Source: Pieris napi
Lineage: Eukaryota > Arthropoda > Insecta > Lepidoptera > Pieridae
DNA length: 64,000 nucleotides
NCBI RefSeq assembly: GCF_905475465.1
Contig: NC_062235.1
Location: 3,482,001-3,546,000 of the forward strand
Reading direction: 5' to 3'
Positions 43,101 to 54,059 of this stretch are shown here, one piece after another. The position numbers and the translations under genes are program-made. The notes beneath the pieces were generated by a model. The model was not told the DNA's origin. It saw nothing but the letters and a program-made list of their open reading frames with translations, and ran no database searches. The number at the start of each line of letters is the position of its first letter. Positions within the stretch are counted from its first letter, which is position 1.

Positions 43101-46100
43101 CATCAGTCCTGGGATCAGCTCTCATCAGGGGTAGGGGCACCACCCGACGTTTACTGAGCACATGACGATTCTTCTGCTCTTCATCAATATCGTCAACTTC
43201 ATACTTCCCTTGTGCTGGGAGCCAGCTCACCACCTGGCAATTACAAATAGTTTTCACACGAATTTAAAAAACATATATTAAATAATAATTTTACATTTAT
43301 AATAAAGTGAAAAAAAACTTTTTAAAAAAATATTTACTATGTAAGTAAAGAAACTTTCATTTTCTGTAAATATTTCAATTAGCAAAAATACTGAATTTTT
43401 AATCCAAAAATCTATAGTAGTATCACATCCTCGTTAATTTCTTTGTACTATGATTTATTTTACAATGCCTCTTCAACAGGCATACTACATACTAGTAATT
43501 TAATTTTCAATGATTAATATTTTTCACATATTTTTGTTCATGTGCATGAATGTAAAATTTGTATTTTTAATCTTTAAGGTTCTTAGGTATATACATTATT
43601 TAATAAATAATTGCCTCAGCCAATATCCAATTCTCCTCTTTGTCGGAGACTCGAACTAAAGCTGCAACAGCGTCTCCGGCACGTGCCACGTGACCTCCAT
43701 CAGCTGGAACAGCCCCGCACAAGGGAGGCGCACGCTCACCCACTCTGCCCACATGCAGGGGCAAAGTTTGCGCTGCGCTTAGCAGCATTTTCATAAGGGC
43801 TCCACAACCTATCGTTTCTTTATTACCCGCGTGCCTGGCCTAACGAATAATGTGGATTATTTATTTACACATTATAGCACACAAGAAACAAAACACGGTA
43901 GAATACTAAAATCTAAGTGTAAAAGGGAGTGAAGAGTTCTGTTCTGTAAAGCTCGTTAAACGTAAATTAAACAATAAAGCTTTTTATAAATTTGACGAAT
44001 ATTTAAATGATAAATCAATCTAATACAAAAATAAGGGATTGATTTGCTCCACTTCAAACAATTTATATGACTCAAAACTTAGCGATTAAAAAGAGTGATT
44101 GCGAATTGGTAGTAAATAAATTTAACTTCTTTTCTGACGTTCATAAGTGTACTTGTTTACCTATATGAATAAAGTTATTTGGAGTTTGAGTTTGTACAAA
44201 AAAACAACAAACATAAATGAAGTATAAATCATTCACAAAAATAGTTATGGAAAGAAAATTGTAGCCTTGGTAACAACCACAGTACTAACTTTAATCAACA
44301 TTTTCTTTCATCTTAGCACAGATGAGGAATCATGGGCACAAATAAATAAATGTCCGACTGAAGAACTTGTATCCATGGTCATTGGTCAAGTAATAAATTA
44401 GCTTTAAAAAATGTGTCAAAACATTATTTACTTTATTGAAACCGTAAGTATGTTTATACAAAAGTCTAACCTAAACTATTTTATTACAAATTAAAAAACT
44501 TATAGGGCCCTCTAATCTAATGATAGGTTGCTATTATTTCTTATCTTCTATTTTAAGTTGTATTGTATAAGGGTGCATCCACATCTGGAGAATGGGCCGC
44601 GAATGTGCAGCTCGCGAGCTGCAGACGCACCCTTAGCCAATTCTGAGATTTTTTTAATAGTATAATTGTGGATAAATATATATAAGCATAAATATAGATT
44701 GTATATCACTATATATATATCTCTGCAGCACAATTGTGTACCTGAATTCTTCTTTCATTCTTGATGGCCCGAATTTCATAAATCCTTGATAACGCTGCTC
44801 GCAGAACCCTTTCTTCCTGTTCTGCTGCATTCAAACCATTTTTGTATAGGTTCTTTAACTGCATTTGCTGTAACATTTAATATAAGATAGACACAATGTG
44901 GAATTTTGGGAATACATGTACCCAAAGTCACTTTGAATATTGTAGCATTCTAATGGTAAATTAAATTTTGTAATTTACCCAGTAAATTTTTGTTTTTATT
45001 TGTTACGAACACAAATCACCTTCACCATTACAACATTAGTGATGATATCTTATGTTTAAAATAAATTCCACTTACTAGTAGAGTTATTGAGAAAACAATA
45101 GACCACCTTTTTAAGTAGGAAAATGTTTGGAAGATGAAAACATTTAGAAAATAATTTATTATTATTCTTTGAAAGCTAGTTCTCACATTGCCATTTCATT
45201 TAAATTATATCCCATTCTTACCTTCAGTAATAGTAATGATACAAGTGTTTTATTTTATGCAACATAGTAAAGGTTGGATAGAAGACTTTTTTCACAAATA
45301 GCACATATTAATGGGATTTTATTTCTAGTGGTAAGTAAGGTTAGTCTTTACTGATGCACTGGTTAGTAAATTTATCAACTACCGTACAATACAAGTACCA
45401 CTGTTCTTGGTTTAAACTACAACGATAATTACAAGTAAGCAAAACATACCTGTTGTGATGAACCAGAATCTTCAGCAGTTGGTGAGTTTTCTGCTGTCTT
45501 TTCAGCTCTGAGTATACTCTCAATACATTGTTCGTTACGACCTCTTTCTGCTTCTATATCATATATTAATCTATGCATAGATCTCAGTCTCTCCTAAAAG
45601 TAACAAACCATTGTTTATCCACCATATTAAATAATAAATGCATAGTCAATTTAATTTTTAGAGTAAAAACAACAATTACATTTTAGGTAATACTCAAGTA
45701 AGTACTCTTTTGATATAAAATTGTCATGTGTTTCATTAGTGGTTTTCCAGGAGCAAAATTAAACTGAATGCATTTTCAACAACAATCATTTCATCTTTTT
45801 AAACTTAAAACCTTTAAGTAGCAGTGTTACAATCATAAAGATTTTTGATTATTAACTCTTCGACAAATTAAAAGGTTTAATCACCATGCCTGTTAAGCTT
45901 TAAGGAAATTCTTGGTTAAACATCAAATGTATTGTTACGGCTTCCTGTAACCTTCTTTTCATAGTGTAGTCACCATTACCATACCATATATGCATTAACT
46001 ACATGTTGGCTAAGAATATAGAAATAATTATATATTTAGAAATAATAGAAATAAGAATTTTAAGACTTGTAGTTCAATCTGTTCTAGATTATATTGTATA

Positions 46101-46281
46101 CTTATTATTAATGTGCAAAACAAACAAACTACACTTTACTCACTGTATGAACTTGTGACAGTAAAAATTTATTTGTTGATGATATTATATAAATGTTAAT
46201 AAATACTTGCTCAATATTATCATAGTTGAAAAAGATGCTTACCTGCACTTGTTGTGCCGCTACATCAGCCGTTAGAGGCAT
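40133..46281 (-). CDS. Sgf29: SAGA-associated factor 29 (6 exons)
   Basis: SGF29/CCDC101, the H3K4me2/3 reader subunit of the histone acetyltransferase module in SAGA and ATAC. Minus-strand exons: 46243-46281, 45450-45593, 44742-44867, 43615-43839, 42976-43233, 40133-40225; 885 nt, 294 aa, close to the human 293. Residues 14-103 form the N-terminal helical part (ERLRSMHRLIYDIEAERGRN, RVLRAALSRIYEIRAIKNER). The C-terminal tandem Tudor domain covers about residues 145-290: GAVPADGGHVARAGDAVAAL, NWILAE, KYEVDDIDEEQKNRHVLSKR, VVMALYPQTTCFYRAVVNRL, then VLFED/SSYADGFSPPERVAQRYV. The acidic EVDDIDEE stretch and aromatic YPQTTCFY/F match the methyl-lysine and H3 N-terminus pockets. All phases are 0. 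The intron after exon 4 has a GC instead of a GT donor. Intron 5 holds the foldback element. Confidence 0.95.
40304..42116. mobile_element. Foldback transposon, 405-bp arms, with cargo ORF
   Basis: Left arm 40304-40708 and right arm 41712-42116 are near-identical inverted copies, starting tagtgaaccctgggagtaac and ending at the complement. The arms meet only at their inner words gaccttgacaggcg/cgcctgtcaaggtc, leaving a centre of about 1 kb that holds a spliced coding remnant. I found no clear target duplication. It lies within SGF29 intron 5. Superfamily not assigned. Confidence 0.85.
41024..41607 (+). pseudogene. Coding remnant inside the foldback element
   Basis: Three pieces are in order. 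From 41024: MKLEHVVCVICNEDTDEKTV, stopping at 41123. In another frame: SSNLPPCKRELHQQLLRTAY. Then NLKEPTILTPENNGWNLIES, ending FEGNTVPSSIYDILLQG and STETEECIS. A GT donor at 41402 and AG acceptor at 41520-41521 join in phase to an acidic C-terminus DEENIVKESDDDENSDREIS, then DDAEENEC and a stop. The LPPC...W.EG...P layout reminds me of proteins that recur in insect repeats, but I cannot name the family. In-frame stops show it is decayed. Confidence 0.55.
42655..42810. other. Unexplained GC-rich patch in SGF29 intron 5
   Basis: About 150 bp of GC-rich sequence (ggccggaatgggcgtttttc, then gtcggacctcagcttgggcc) in an AT-rich intron, with no ORF. It is probably a fragment of a retroelement that I do not recognise. 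Confidence 0.35.
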
Positions 46282-48521
46282 TTTACTGTTCAAGATCTGA
46301 CAATTCTGATAATTTCCAACTGAGATAAACTACATGCACCCAGCTGATACAAACAAAAACCTAAAAATTACAAATATAAAAACATAAAGTTCGAGTACTC
46401 TCTTGACGTTCTTACGATATTTATTTTTGGCATTTTTTTCTTAAATCAATTCAAAACTTCGGAACCGGCTCTCAATAATAATCATTTACAAAAAAGAACA
46501 CGGCTAATTTGTTAAATAAACACCATGGATATTTCCTCCACTTACAAAGACAGCTGCTCGGAGAACAACTATATCAAGCATAACAAATTACAATGTTCAA
46601 AATTTTGTTACTTGAGAGTTGAGATTTGTCATTTGGCATTATTGAATAAAGATTTGAGACAAAATCACTTTTCGACAGGCGTGACGCATTAAACAAATTT
46701 GTATGTGAATGACATTAGCACTAGTGATGCCAATTCATAAGGAATGTCTCCTCTAGATCAACTTCAAATTCCCTAAATATGAAGAACCCCTCAAGTTAGT
46801 TGTAACCTCGGTTCGAAAGGTAATGTATATAAATATAAATGAATCGCAAAATATAACACTAAGGGCAAAAATCGAAGTTGGTTGGACCAATTCGAGTTAT
46901 TTATTTTCTGAAAATTGGAATAATATAACAAAGATGGAAAAATTTAGTTTTTATATAGGATAAGCGAACAGTCTCTATGGGGTAAAACAGAAAAATGTTC
47001 TATAATATGTTGGTAGCTTCTAAAAGGGAAGGCTATGTAAAAAAAGCGAAACCAAGTTCCCGGAGTCAGATAGTTTCAAATATTAATTAAAAATAGTTAT
47101 CCCATATTTGGTATATATATTTTGTTTTAGTTTGTTAGTTGGTATAAAGGCTTCATATAAATTGTATAGTATCATCCGTTTTTATATAAAAAATATTAAA
47201 TAGACATCATGATTCCCCCTACATTTGACAGGAAAACCCCCAAGTTATCATCACTGGGCAGTGGACATTACTCACGCTTTATCACGGGACCATTTTGATA
47301 AAAATTCCTTTGGCGATAAAATTTAAAAACAAAAAAAATGTGTTTAATGTTAAAAAAAGTATACGAGTTTTTAATACTCACAAATTATATAGACTAGCGT
47401 CTAGTACATACACATAATATGTGTATGCTCATATTAGCTACTTTTGAAGTCTATAATTCGCATCTGAATGGGTGCCTCCACTAGGTAGTAGTATTGACAT
47501 TAGTCAGTATGTTGTTTTTATCGACGTTGTAGTATTATATCTATAAAAATATGGTACTTACGTTTTTTGATTAGGAGTTAAATATAAATAAAGTACTTTT
47601 AAATAAAACAACCAAGCATATTAGACAAATACATTCCTTTTATTTTAATTTATATTGTATTTATGTATGCCTTCTTTTAAATTTTGGTGTTGATATATAT
47701 GACCAAAAAAATCATAGGATTTAAAAACTTATTTGATGAGCGTTTTTAAATCTTACTAATATGTAAGACATTAGTTGCATAGTTAGTATTCAAGTACGTA
47801 AACTGAACTACTAAAAATATAGTGTGCGAGACTGATAATAAATAACTTTTTATAATTTTTTTATGCATTAGGGCAGCCTTTTTGACGTGACAACGTCTAA
47901 TCGATGAACGTCGGCTGCACGCACAAAAAAGCAAGAAGAAATCGGTTTTACAAAATTTAATCACTACAAAATGTATTTGTATTGTGTTCCTAGGTGTTTT
48001 CGAAATTCACATATAGACAAATCCAAAGTTGTTTTACTTATGTATCTATTGCATGACACTCAGTCTAGAACAGATTTTGTTCTATGGATTCAACTTAGAA
48101 TTCAAGTCCAAAAAAAAAAAAAAAGAATTCAAGTAGAGTCAATTGCCAAACCACTTCTGTGATATGTCATAGATCAATGACAATTTTTGTTTTGGCGTTT
48201 AATAAAAATATAAACTAAAATCCACAAATATTACATTAATAACATAATGTTTGTTAAAGTTTTTAAAATAAAATAAACCTTTTAAATTTTGAAAATAAAA
48301 GTACAAGTATATTTTTGAGTAAATAATTAGGTCAGTCGATTAAAAAGTTTTGCCAATTTGGTTACCGGTACGTCAGAAGATATTCATTCGAGAAGTTAAA
48401 TTGAAAACAAACTTGTTTATGAGTAAATAACAATATCAATTTTAAAAGTGAAATACGTGTTCTATTAAGTGTTTCAGTTACTTGTGTTTATAAGTTTATT
48501 ATTCGAAGTTCTAAGTGAAAT
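46282..48521. promoter_or_regulatory. Divergent intergenic region, SGF29/Pabp2
   Basis: 2.24 kb between two divergent start codons. It should hold both promoters. No core elements were assigned with confidence. A repeat block (gacgtgacaacgtc, then cggctgcacgcac) sits at 47874-47932, and a poly-A interruption at 48109-48123. No gene was seen. Confidence 0.4.
47874..47932 (+). repeat. Copy of the ttgacgtgacaacgtc repeat
   Basis: ggcagcctttttgacgtgac, then aacgtctaatcgatgaacgt, then cggctgcacgcacaaaaaa matches 14181-14245 with scattered differences. Confidence 0.6.
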
Positions 48522-50139
48522 ATGGCAGAACACGATTATTTAGATTCAATGGAGAACAATCACTTAGATGGAGCCAACGGTTCTCTTAACATGACCGATA
48601 ATAGTTCGGGTGTAAGTATGATATAAATTATAAATTATATCCAGAAGTTTGCAACTTATTTAAGTAGAAGCGGTAAAAATCAAAACCTAGGATACCTATA
48701 GTTTTTGACATAATAAAAATAACACGCAGACGCGATGCTATCTATGGGAAACCAAACAGACGCGCTGTAAAGGCGTAGTCTATATTTAACGAATTTTATT
48801 GCATTTCTAATTAAAAGTGCAGTATGTAATATGTCTTAAATATCACCTATCATTTGTGTTCAATGTAATGGATGGCAACATATTGGAACTCTGGGTAAAG
48901 CTCAAATATTTGAGTAATTTGGCTCAAGTAAACCTTAATTGGTAATTATTATCCTTCATTATGAGGCCTAATAAGGTAATTGATTTGTTCTAATGGTGTA
49001 ATCAATAATTATAGGAATATATATAATAGACTATAATAAATACAATGACTTGCTTTCTAATTAAGGAGACCATAGCTGTGTGTTATAAGGGTATGACTAC
49101 CCTAGTCATATTATATTGAAAGTGATAAGATTGTAAATATGTATTTAATGTATTAATTTGTTTGTGTAAGATAATGTTTTTTAATACTGTGTTTTATTAT
49201 TAAGGGAGGTGATGAGGCATCAGGTACAGGTTTACCTGACATAGCAGCTATCAAAGCCCGAGTGCAGGAGATGGAAGAGGAAGCAGAAAAATTAAAACAG
49301 ATGCAAACTGAAGTCGATAAACAGATGAGTATGGGAAGCCCCCCTGGAATTAGTATGTACAAATCATTTTTAACTAATAATTAAATTTATAAGTATATAT
49401 TTTACATTTATTCTTCTGTTTAATAGCAAGCCCATTGAATATGTCATTGGAAGAGAAAATAGAAGCCGACAATAGGTCAGTGTATGTTGGTAATGTGGAT
49501 TATGGAGCAACAGCTGAGGAGTTGGAACAGCATTTTCATGGTTGTGGGTCCATTAATAGGTAAACAATTATTTTAATAGAAACTTGATTATCTTTGTATA
49601 CAATCTATGTTAAGTGTTTAATTTAGTAACAGAAAAATATGGTTACATTATTAAATTTTTAACTTCAATGCCTCATTTTCTCAATCCTTGCTTCTTACAG
49701 GGTTACTATTTTATGTAATAAATTTGATGGTCACCCCAAAGGCTTTGCTTATATTGAATTTGGAGACAAAGACAGTGTACAAACTGCAATGGCTATGGAT
49801 GAATCATTATTTAGAGGCAGACAAATTAAGGTAAGCAATTCATTAAACATATGTTGTTTGACCTTAGTTAAATAATGTAAAACGTGTTTGTATTTTCATT
49901 TATTCATCTTAACTGAGTGTGTAAGGGCTGACAGTAATAAATGTTTAATATATGTTCTATGTCATTTGATAACAATATTCCAGGTGATGCCAAAGCGCAC
50001 AAATAAGCCAGGGCTGTCCTCAACCAACCGGCCACCGAGAGGGGCGCGCGGGCGAGGCCGCTCCTACCGCGGCGGCTACTCGCCCTACTACGCCAGCCTC
50101 AGACCCGCGATCCGCCGCGGCAGGTACAATCCGTATTGA
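48522..50139 (+). CDS. Pabp2: Polyadenylate-binding protein 2 (PABPN1), 5 exons
   Basis: Nuclear poly(A)-binding protein that stimulates poly(A) polymerase and sets tail length. Exons: 48522-48611, 49205-49352, 49427-49559, 49701-49830, 49984-50139; 657 nt, 218 aa, all junctions in phase. The acidic N-terminus (residues 1-30) leads into a coiled coil near 48-72 (IKARVQEMEEEAEKLKQMQT), the poly(A)-polymerase-stimulating region. A single RRM spans about residues 93-168, with RNP2 SVYVGNVDYG and RNP1 PKGFAYIEFG. The C-terminus is Arg/Gly/Tyr-rich (GARGRGRSYRGGYSPYYASL) and ends RRGRYNPY, like the methylated RG tail ending YSPY in vertebrates. There is no polyalanine stretch. A donor-like CAGGTACAA inside the last exon permits an alternative end; see 51627-51663. 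Confidence 0.95.
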
Positions 50140-50298
50140 TAAGATATATGTTTATATCAATGTTGTGAGGTTTTGTTAATTGAATTAATAAGTCTTTAGT
50201 TAGATCAGGATAATTGCAACAAGCCTAAAAGTTACATAATTAAGATAATATTTGTTTATTATTCAAAATAAGATTTAATTCAGAAGCTGTTGCAAGAT

Positions 50299-50304
50299 AA
50301 TAAA
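50299..50304 (+). terminator. Candidate proximal Pabp2 poly(A) signal
   Basis: AATAAA 160 bp after the stop of the short (218-aa) form. Confidence 0.45.
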
Positions 50305-51626
50305 CATTTTCTTAATGCTGTATTTGTCTAGAATCTACTTGATTTTGATTTTATTTGTCATACATGTAATTGCAGAGATACTGAACTAAACCTTTTCCTT
50401 GAAGTATTAAGTTTACTAGATAAACCAAATCAAATTCTTAAGTTTTTTATTTCCATTTATTTATATCATGCAACAGTAATAAGTTATTACAATAATAAGT
50501 AAAATTTATAACTTATTACTTTTGATAAATTATACTTAGCACTTAATTGTTAGGGAGATCCATGTGAGCTTATTTGGTTGTTATGTAGCTATTGTTGTTA
50601 TAATATTGATATAAACATGTACTCTTGCGCCGTACCTTTTCGTATTACATTGCAAAACAATTTTCTATTTAAATTAAGTTCATATTTCATTAAAAAATTG
50701 TTTCGCAATTGGAATTTTCGGTTTTCGTCTTGAGGTATATCCCGGTGTAGTGCTTGTTGAGTATATTAGCAATGTTTCAATTTTTTTTTTATCAGTCATG
50801 TATCTAGTATGCAAATTGCATGAAAATTTGTTTGGAGCTTAGTCTTGTTTGAAATGTTAAATGAGGAATATATTTATACAAAATAAATTTTATGACAATA
50901 TATAATATGTATTTTAATAATGCATCCTTCCCTCTTGTGCATGAGGTTAAGAATAGTAAGGAGAGGTTAAGGTTAAGGTCTACCATAAGGACATGCTTAA
51001 AAAATTAAGTTCAAGACTCTACTTTACATTTTCTATAAAACCTTATGTATGTCAGGTATATTGTTCTTATTAAAAGTGTTTAATGATTGGCTTTATTGAT
51101 TTCACAACAACAGTTCTTGTTGAATGTATGAATTTACATCAAAATCTTATCCAAAAAAATATTATTGTTCCATATTTTAATTTGTAAGTTCTTATAACAG
51201 GGTTCATATGGTCAAAGAATAAAAAACATTGCAGGGAATTTAGTGAAAAACATTGATGTATATAATAAGTTTATGTATTGTAGAATAGAATACTTGTAGT
51301 GTGTCTAGTTACTTATTTTTCTTGCTCTGTAATATGTTGGCACTTATGTTCTGGCTTCACAAAAAATTTGGTCTGCACTATTTATTTAAAGTTCTTATTT
51401 GTGCATGATTATTTCAATTGTATAATTTAATTAAAGGGTATTTGACCTCAGAGAAATATAGATTTTGATAATCGCTAGAGGATTGGTACAAAATTAAAGA
51501 AAGTAGGAACACAAAACTTATTTGTCAAGAACTACCTATAACAAAATAGATGGTATGCAAAAATGTCCAAAGTCAAGTACCCTAATTGCGAAAAATAAGC
51601 TTACTAATTATGTGGCTTGTTCGCAG

Positions 51627-51663
51627 GGGTATAAGGCGGGGATCATACTACAATCCGTACTGA
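51627..51663 (+). CDS. Pabp2: Candidate alternative last exon of Pabp2
   Basis: A ttgttcgcag acceptor precedes 37 coding bases. Joined to a donor at 50123/50124 (ggcggcag equivalent: CGCGGCAG then GTACAA), the phase is exact and the tail becomes RGIRRGSYYNPY before a stop at 51661-51663, giving 225 aa instead of 218. The encoded end closely mirrors the default RRGRYNPY end, which argues that both are real. An AATAAA at 51786-51791 could end this longer transcript. It may be the main form, with the other produced by intron retention. Confidence 0.7.
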
Positions 51664-51785
51664 GTATGGTAGAGGGGCATCCGCCCCCGCCAATTAGTGA
51701 TAAGTTAGAGGACCTTGTCCGGTTAAGTTAACAGTGGTTTAGTGAGTGTACTATGAACTGTTATTTTAATTTCTCAAAGGGTTTC

Positions 51786-51791
51786 AATAAA
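51786..51791 (+). terminator. Candidate distal Pabp2 poly(A) signal
   Basis: AATAAA 123 bp after the alternative stop codon. Another AATAAA is at 52461-52466. Confidence 0.4.
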
Positions 51792-52829
51792 TCCACTAAT
51801 TTTTATTTTAAAAGGTTACACTATATTATTATCATACCTTCATCTATTTTTGAATTTAAATGCAGAGTCAACATGAAGATCAATAGTAGCTTTAGCTTTA
51901 ATGAGGTAATGTTTTGTATTTATTTATATTTGAGAATGTGAATGTGAAAAATCATAGTAACAATTTACAATCAGTGTAATTATTGCTTTTTTTTTTTAAT
52001 TTGAACACACTGTCGGATTTCTATTCTAATTCAAACAAGTAGTAATTTTCACCGATTTGTATTATGGATAATGTGAACATACATAGATATTGTGTACCTG
52101 CAATCAGCGAGACACTTAACATGTTTGAATAATAGTTGCAATAAAAATTTGAGGAAGCAATTTGAGATAATGAAATTAGAATAAGGAAGGATGCATTTGA
52201 TAGCAGAACCCAATATTAGCGTACTATTTAATATATCACTATCACTTTTTAAGAAATTAATTATTTACACAACAACAACAAATAAACAAATTTTACCCTA
52301 CTGATTGAAACTGACAAATCAATTTTTTAATATGGTAAAAGTGTCATGAATATTTTTTTCATTTCAATTTTTCTGTGACGATTTAAACCACCTTACACAC
52401 TTTGTAATAGTTAAGTTTTTGTGCACAGTATTTTGTAAGTTTTATCTGTAATGTTCTGAAAATAAAAATGATACATGGTATCATCACATTTTAAACATAT
52501 TGGACTTTATGTATATTTAGGAGCATATTTTTAGTTATTAAAAATATGAATGCCATAATTTTATCATGCTACCAAGTTCGGTCTTGATATGGCAAAAACA
52601 AAGAAACTTTGGTGAGATACTGACAAAGTAGCCTCATTGTGAGGGTAGATTTAATTGTATATATTTTTTTCTCCATGGCATATTTTTTGTATAACTGATG
52701 CAATGACATAATTTAAATTGATTTGTGAAAAATAGTTACTGAATTATATTACAAAGACAATTGAAAAAAAATGTCATAACTTTAAGTAACTGATGTGTTG
52801 TTTTTTTTACCCTTACTCAATCATTACAT

Positions 52830-52867
52830 CTAATATTACTTGTTAAGTACATAACAAGTAATATTAG
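52830..52867. repeat. 16-bp perfect hairpin, 6-base loop
   Basis: ctaatattacttgtta, agtaca, taacaagtaatattag: a perfect inverted repeat between Pabp2 and morgue. The surrounding 51.8-54.0 kb holds no recognised gene apart from a SINE. Confidence 0.7.
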
Positions 52868-53310
52868 AAGATACTATTCAGAATGTTTGACATTTAGAAA
52901 ATTTCGCGCGTATTTTTAATAGAATCTGCTATCTGATGTAACTGTCACAGCCAAGTGCGAACTGCTAAACGTGATAAGTAGTAAGTACGATTATTATTGG
53001 TGCCGGTGCCCGGTTACGTAACTATTTCCCTACACTGCACTGCTGTGCACTAAGAAGTATAATTGTGTCTATGTGTGTTCGTTCAACTTCAAAAGATGTA
53101 TACTGACAAAAATCATAATTTCTACTCATTAATTTGCATTAATCAATTTATAAGTTACTGATGATAATATGTTTAGTTAATGTCTGTTATTTGAACCAAA
53201 TATGATATAAAGATCACACACCACTTAATATAATTTCGGGATCCTCTCTGAATAAATTTAGTACAACTATTAATTTAGTACTTGCTGTAAGTTGTAACAA
53301 CAAATATTTT

Positions 53311-53510
53311 TTTTATGGCTCTGGCACGATTTGTGCAAATTCGTGCTTGTCTTTAGAAATTCGACCGTGTCCTCCATGTACGGTTTTAGGCACTCGCCCG
53401 GTACCGCACCACCCTCCCAAAGGCCGAGAATTAAATTAAAACTTGCCCTCGAACCCGGTACCCTTCACCTAGCTGTCACTTAATAAGACCGCTAGGCTAT
53501 GAGGCCCCCA
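53311..53510 (-). mobile_element. tRNA-derived SINE (Metulj-like)
   Basis: The minus strand starts gggggcctcatagcctagcg (A box), then gggtaccgggttcgagggca (B box), then a body with gtgcggtaccgggcgagtgc and accgtacatggaggacacgg, and ends in a short A/T tail. AAATATTT on both sides may be the target duplication. I recognise the order as a butterfly SINE of the Metulj type. Confidence 0.75.
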
Positions 53511-54059
53511 AATAAATATTTGCTGAAGTCAAACGACTACTGCATTTAATTATAATCTGTCTGGTCTATAACTAATCCTCAGGAATTCCTAATTATCAGG
53601 AATCCCGGTTGGCAGTTGCATCTGAACTCTGAAGTCTAAGGCCTAAGGATTTAAAAGTGCAAACCGTAATAGTCACAAATAAACTAACAGTGTCCCTCGC
53701 GAACAAGAAATAGAATTTGTGTTTGTAGATTTATGTCCCGGTATAACATTTTTTTCTGTGGTATAGTACTCTTTGAGAGTTATTTTATAAGACAGCCTGT
53801 GGTTTTACGTTTATTAAATATATATGTAAATATTAAAACCACAGACTCAAAAAGTAAATATTTTGAGATAAAAGTATCGTCTCGTAATTTTTTTTTAATA
53901 ATTTGCAAAATCAAGCAAAAATCGATTACCTAAATACTAATAAACAAACTAGGCTCTAAATGTGAAGTTTTAACTGTTAGCTGTGGACACACAATAATCA
54001 TATTTCACTAGAAGCTCCTAATTCCCTGCTCTTGTTATTGCATAGGCTTTAATTACAGA

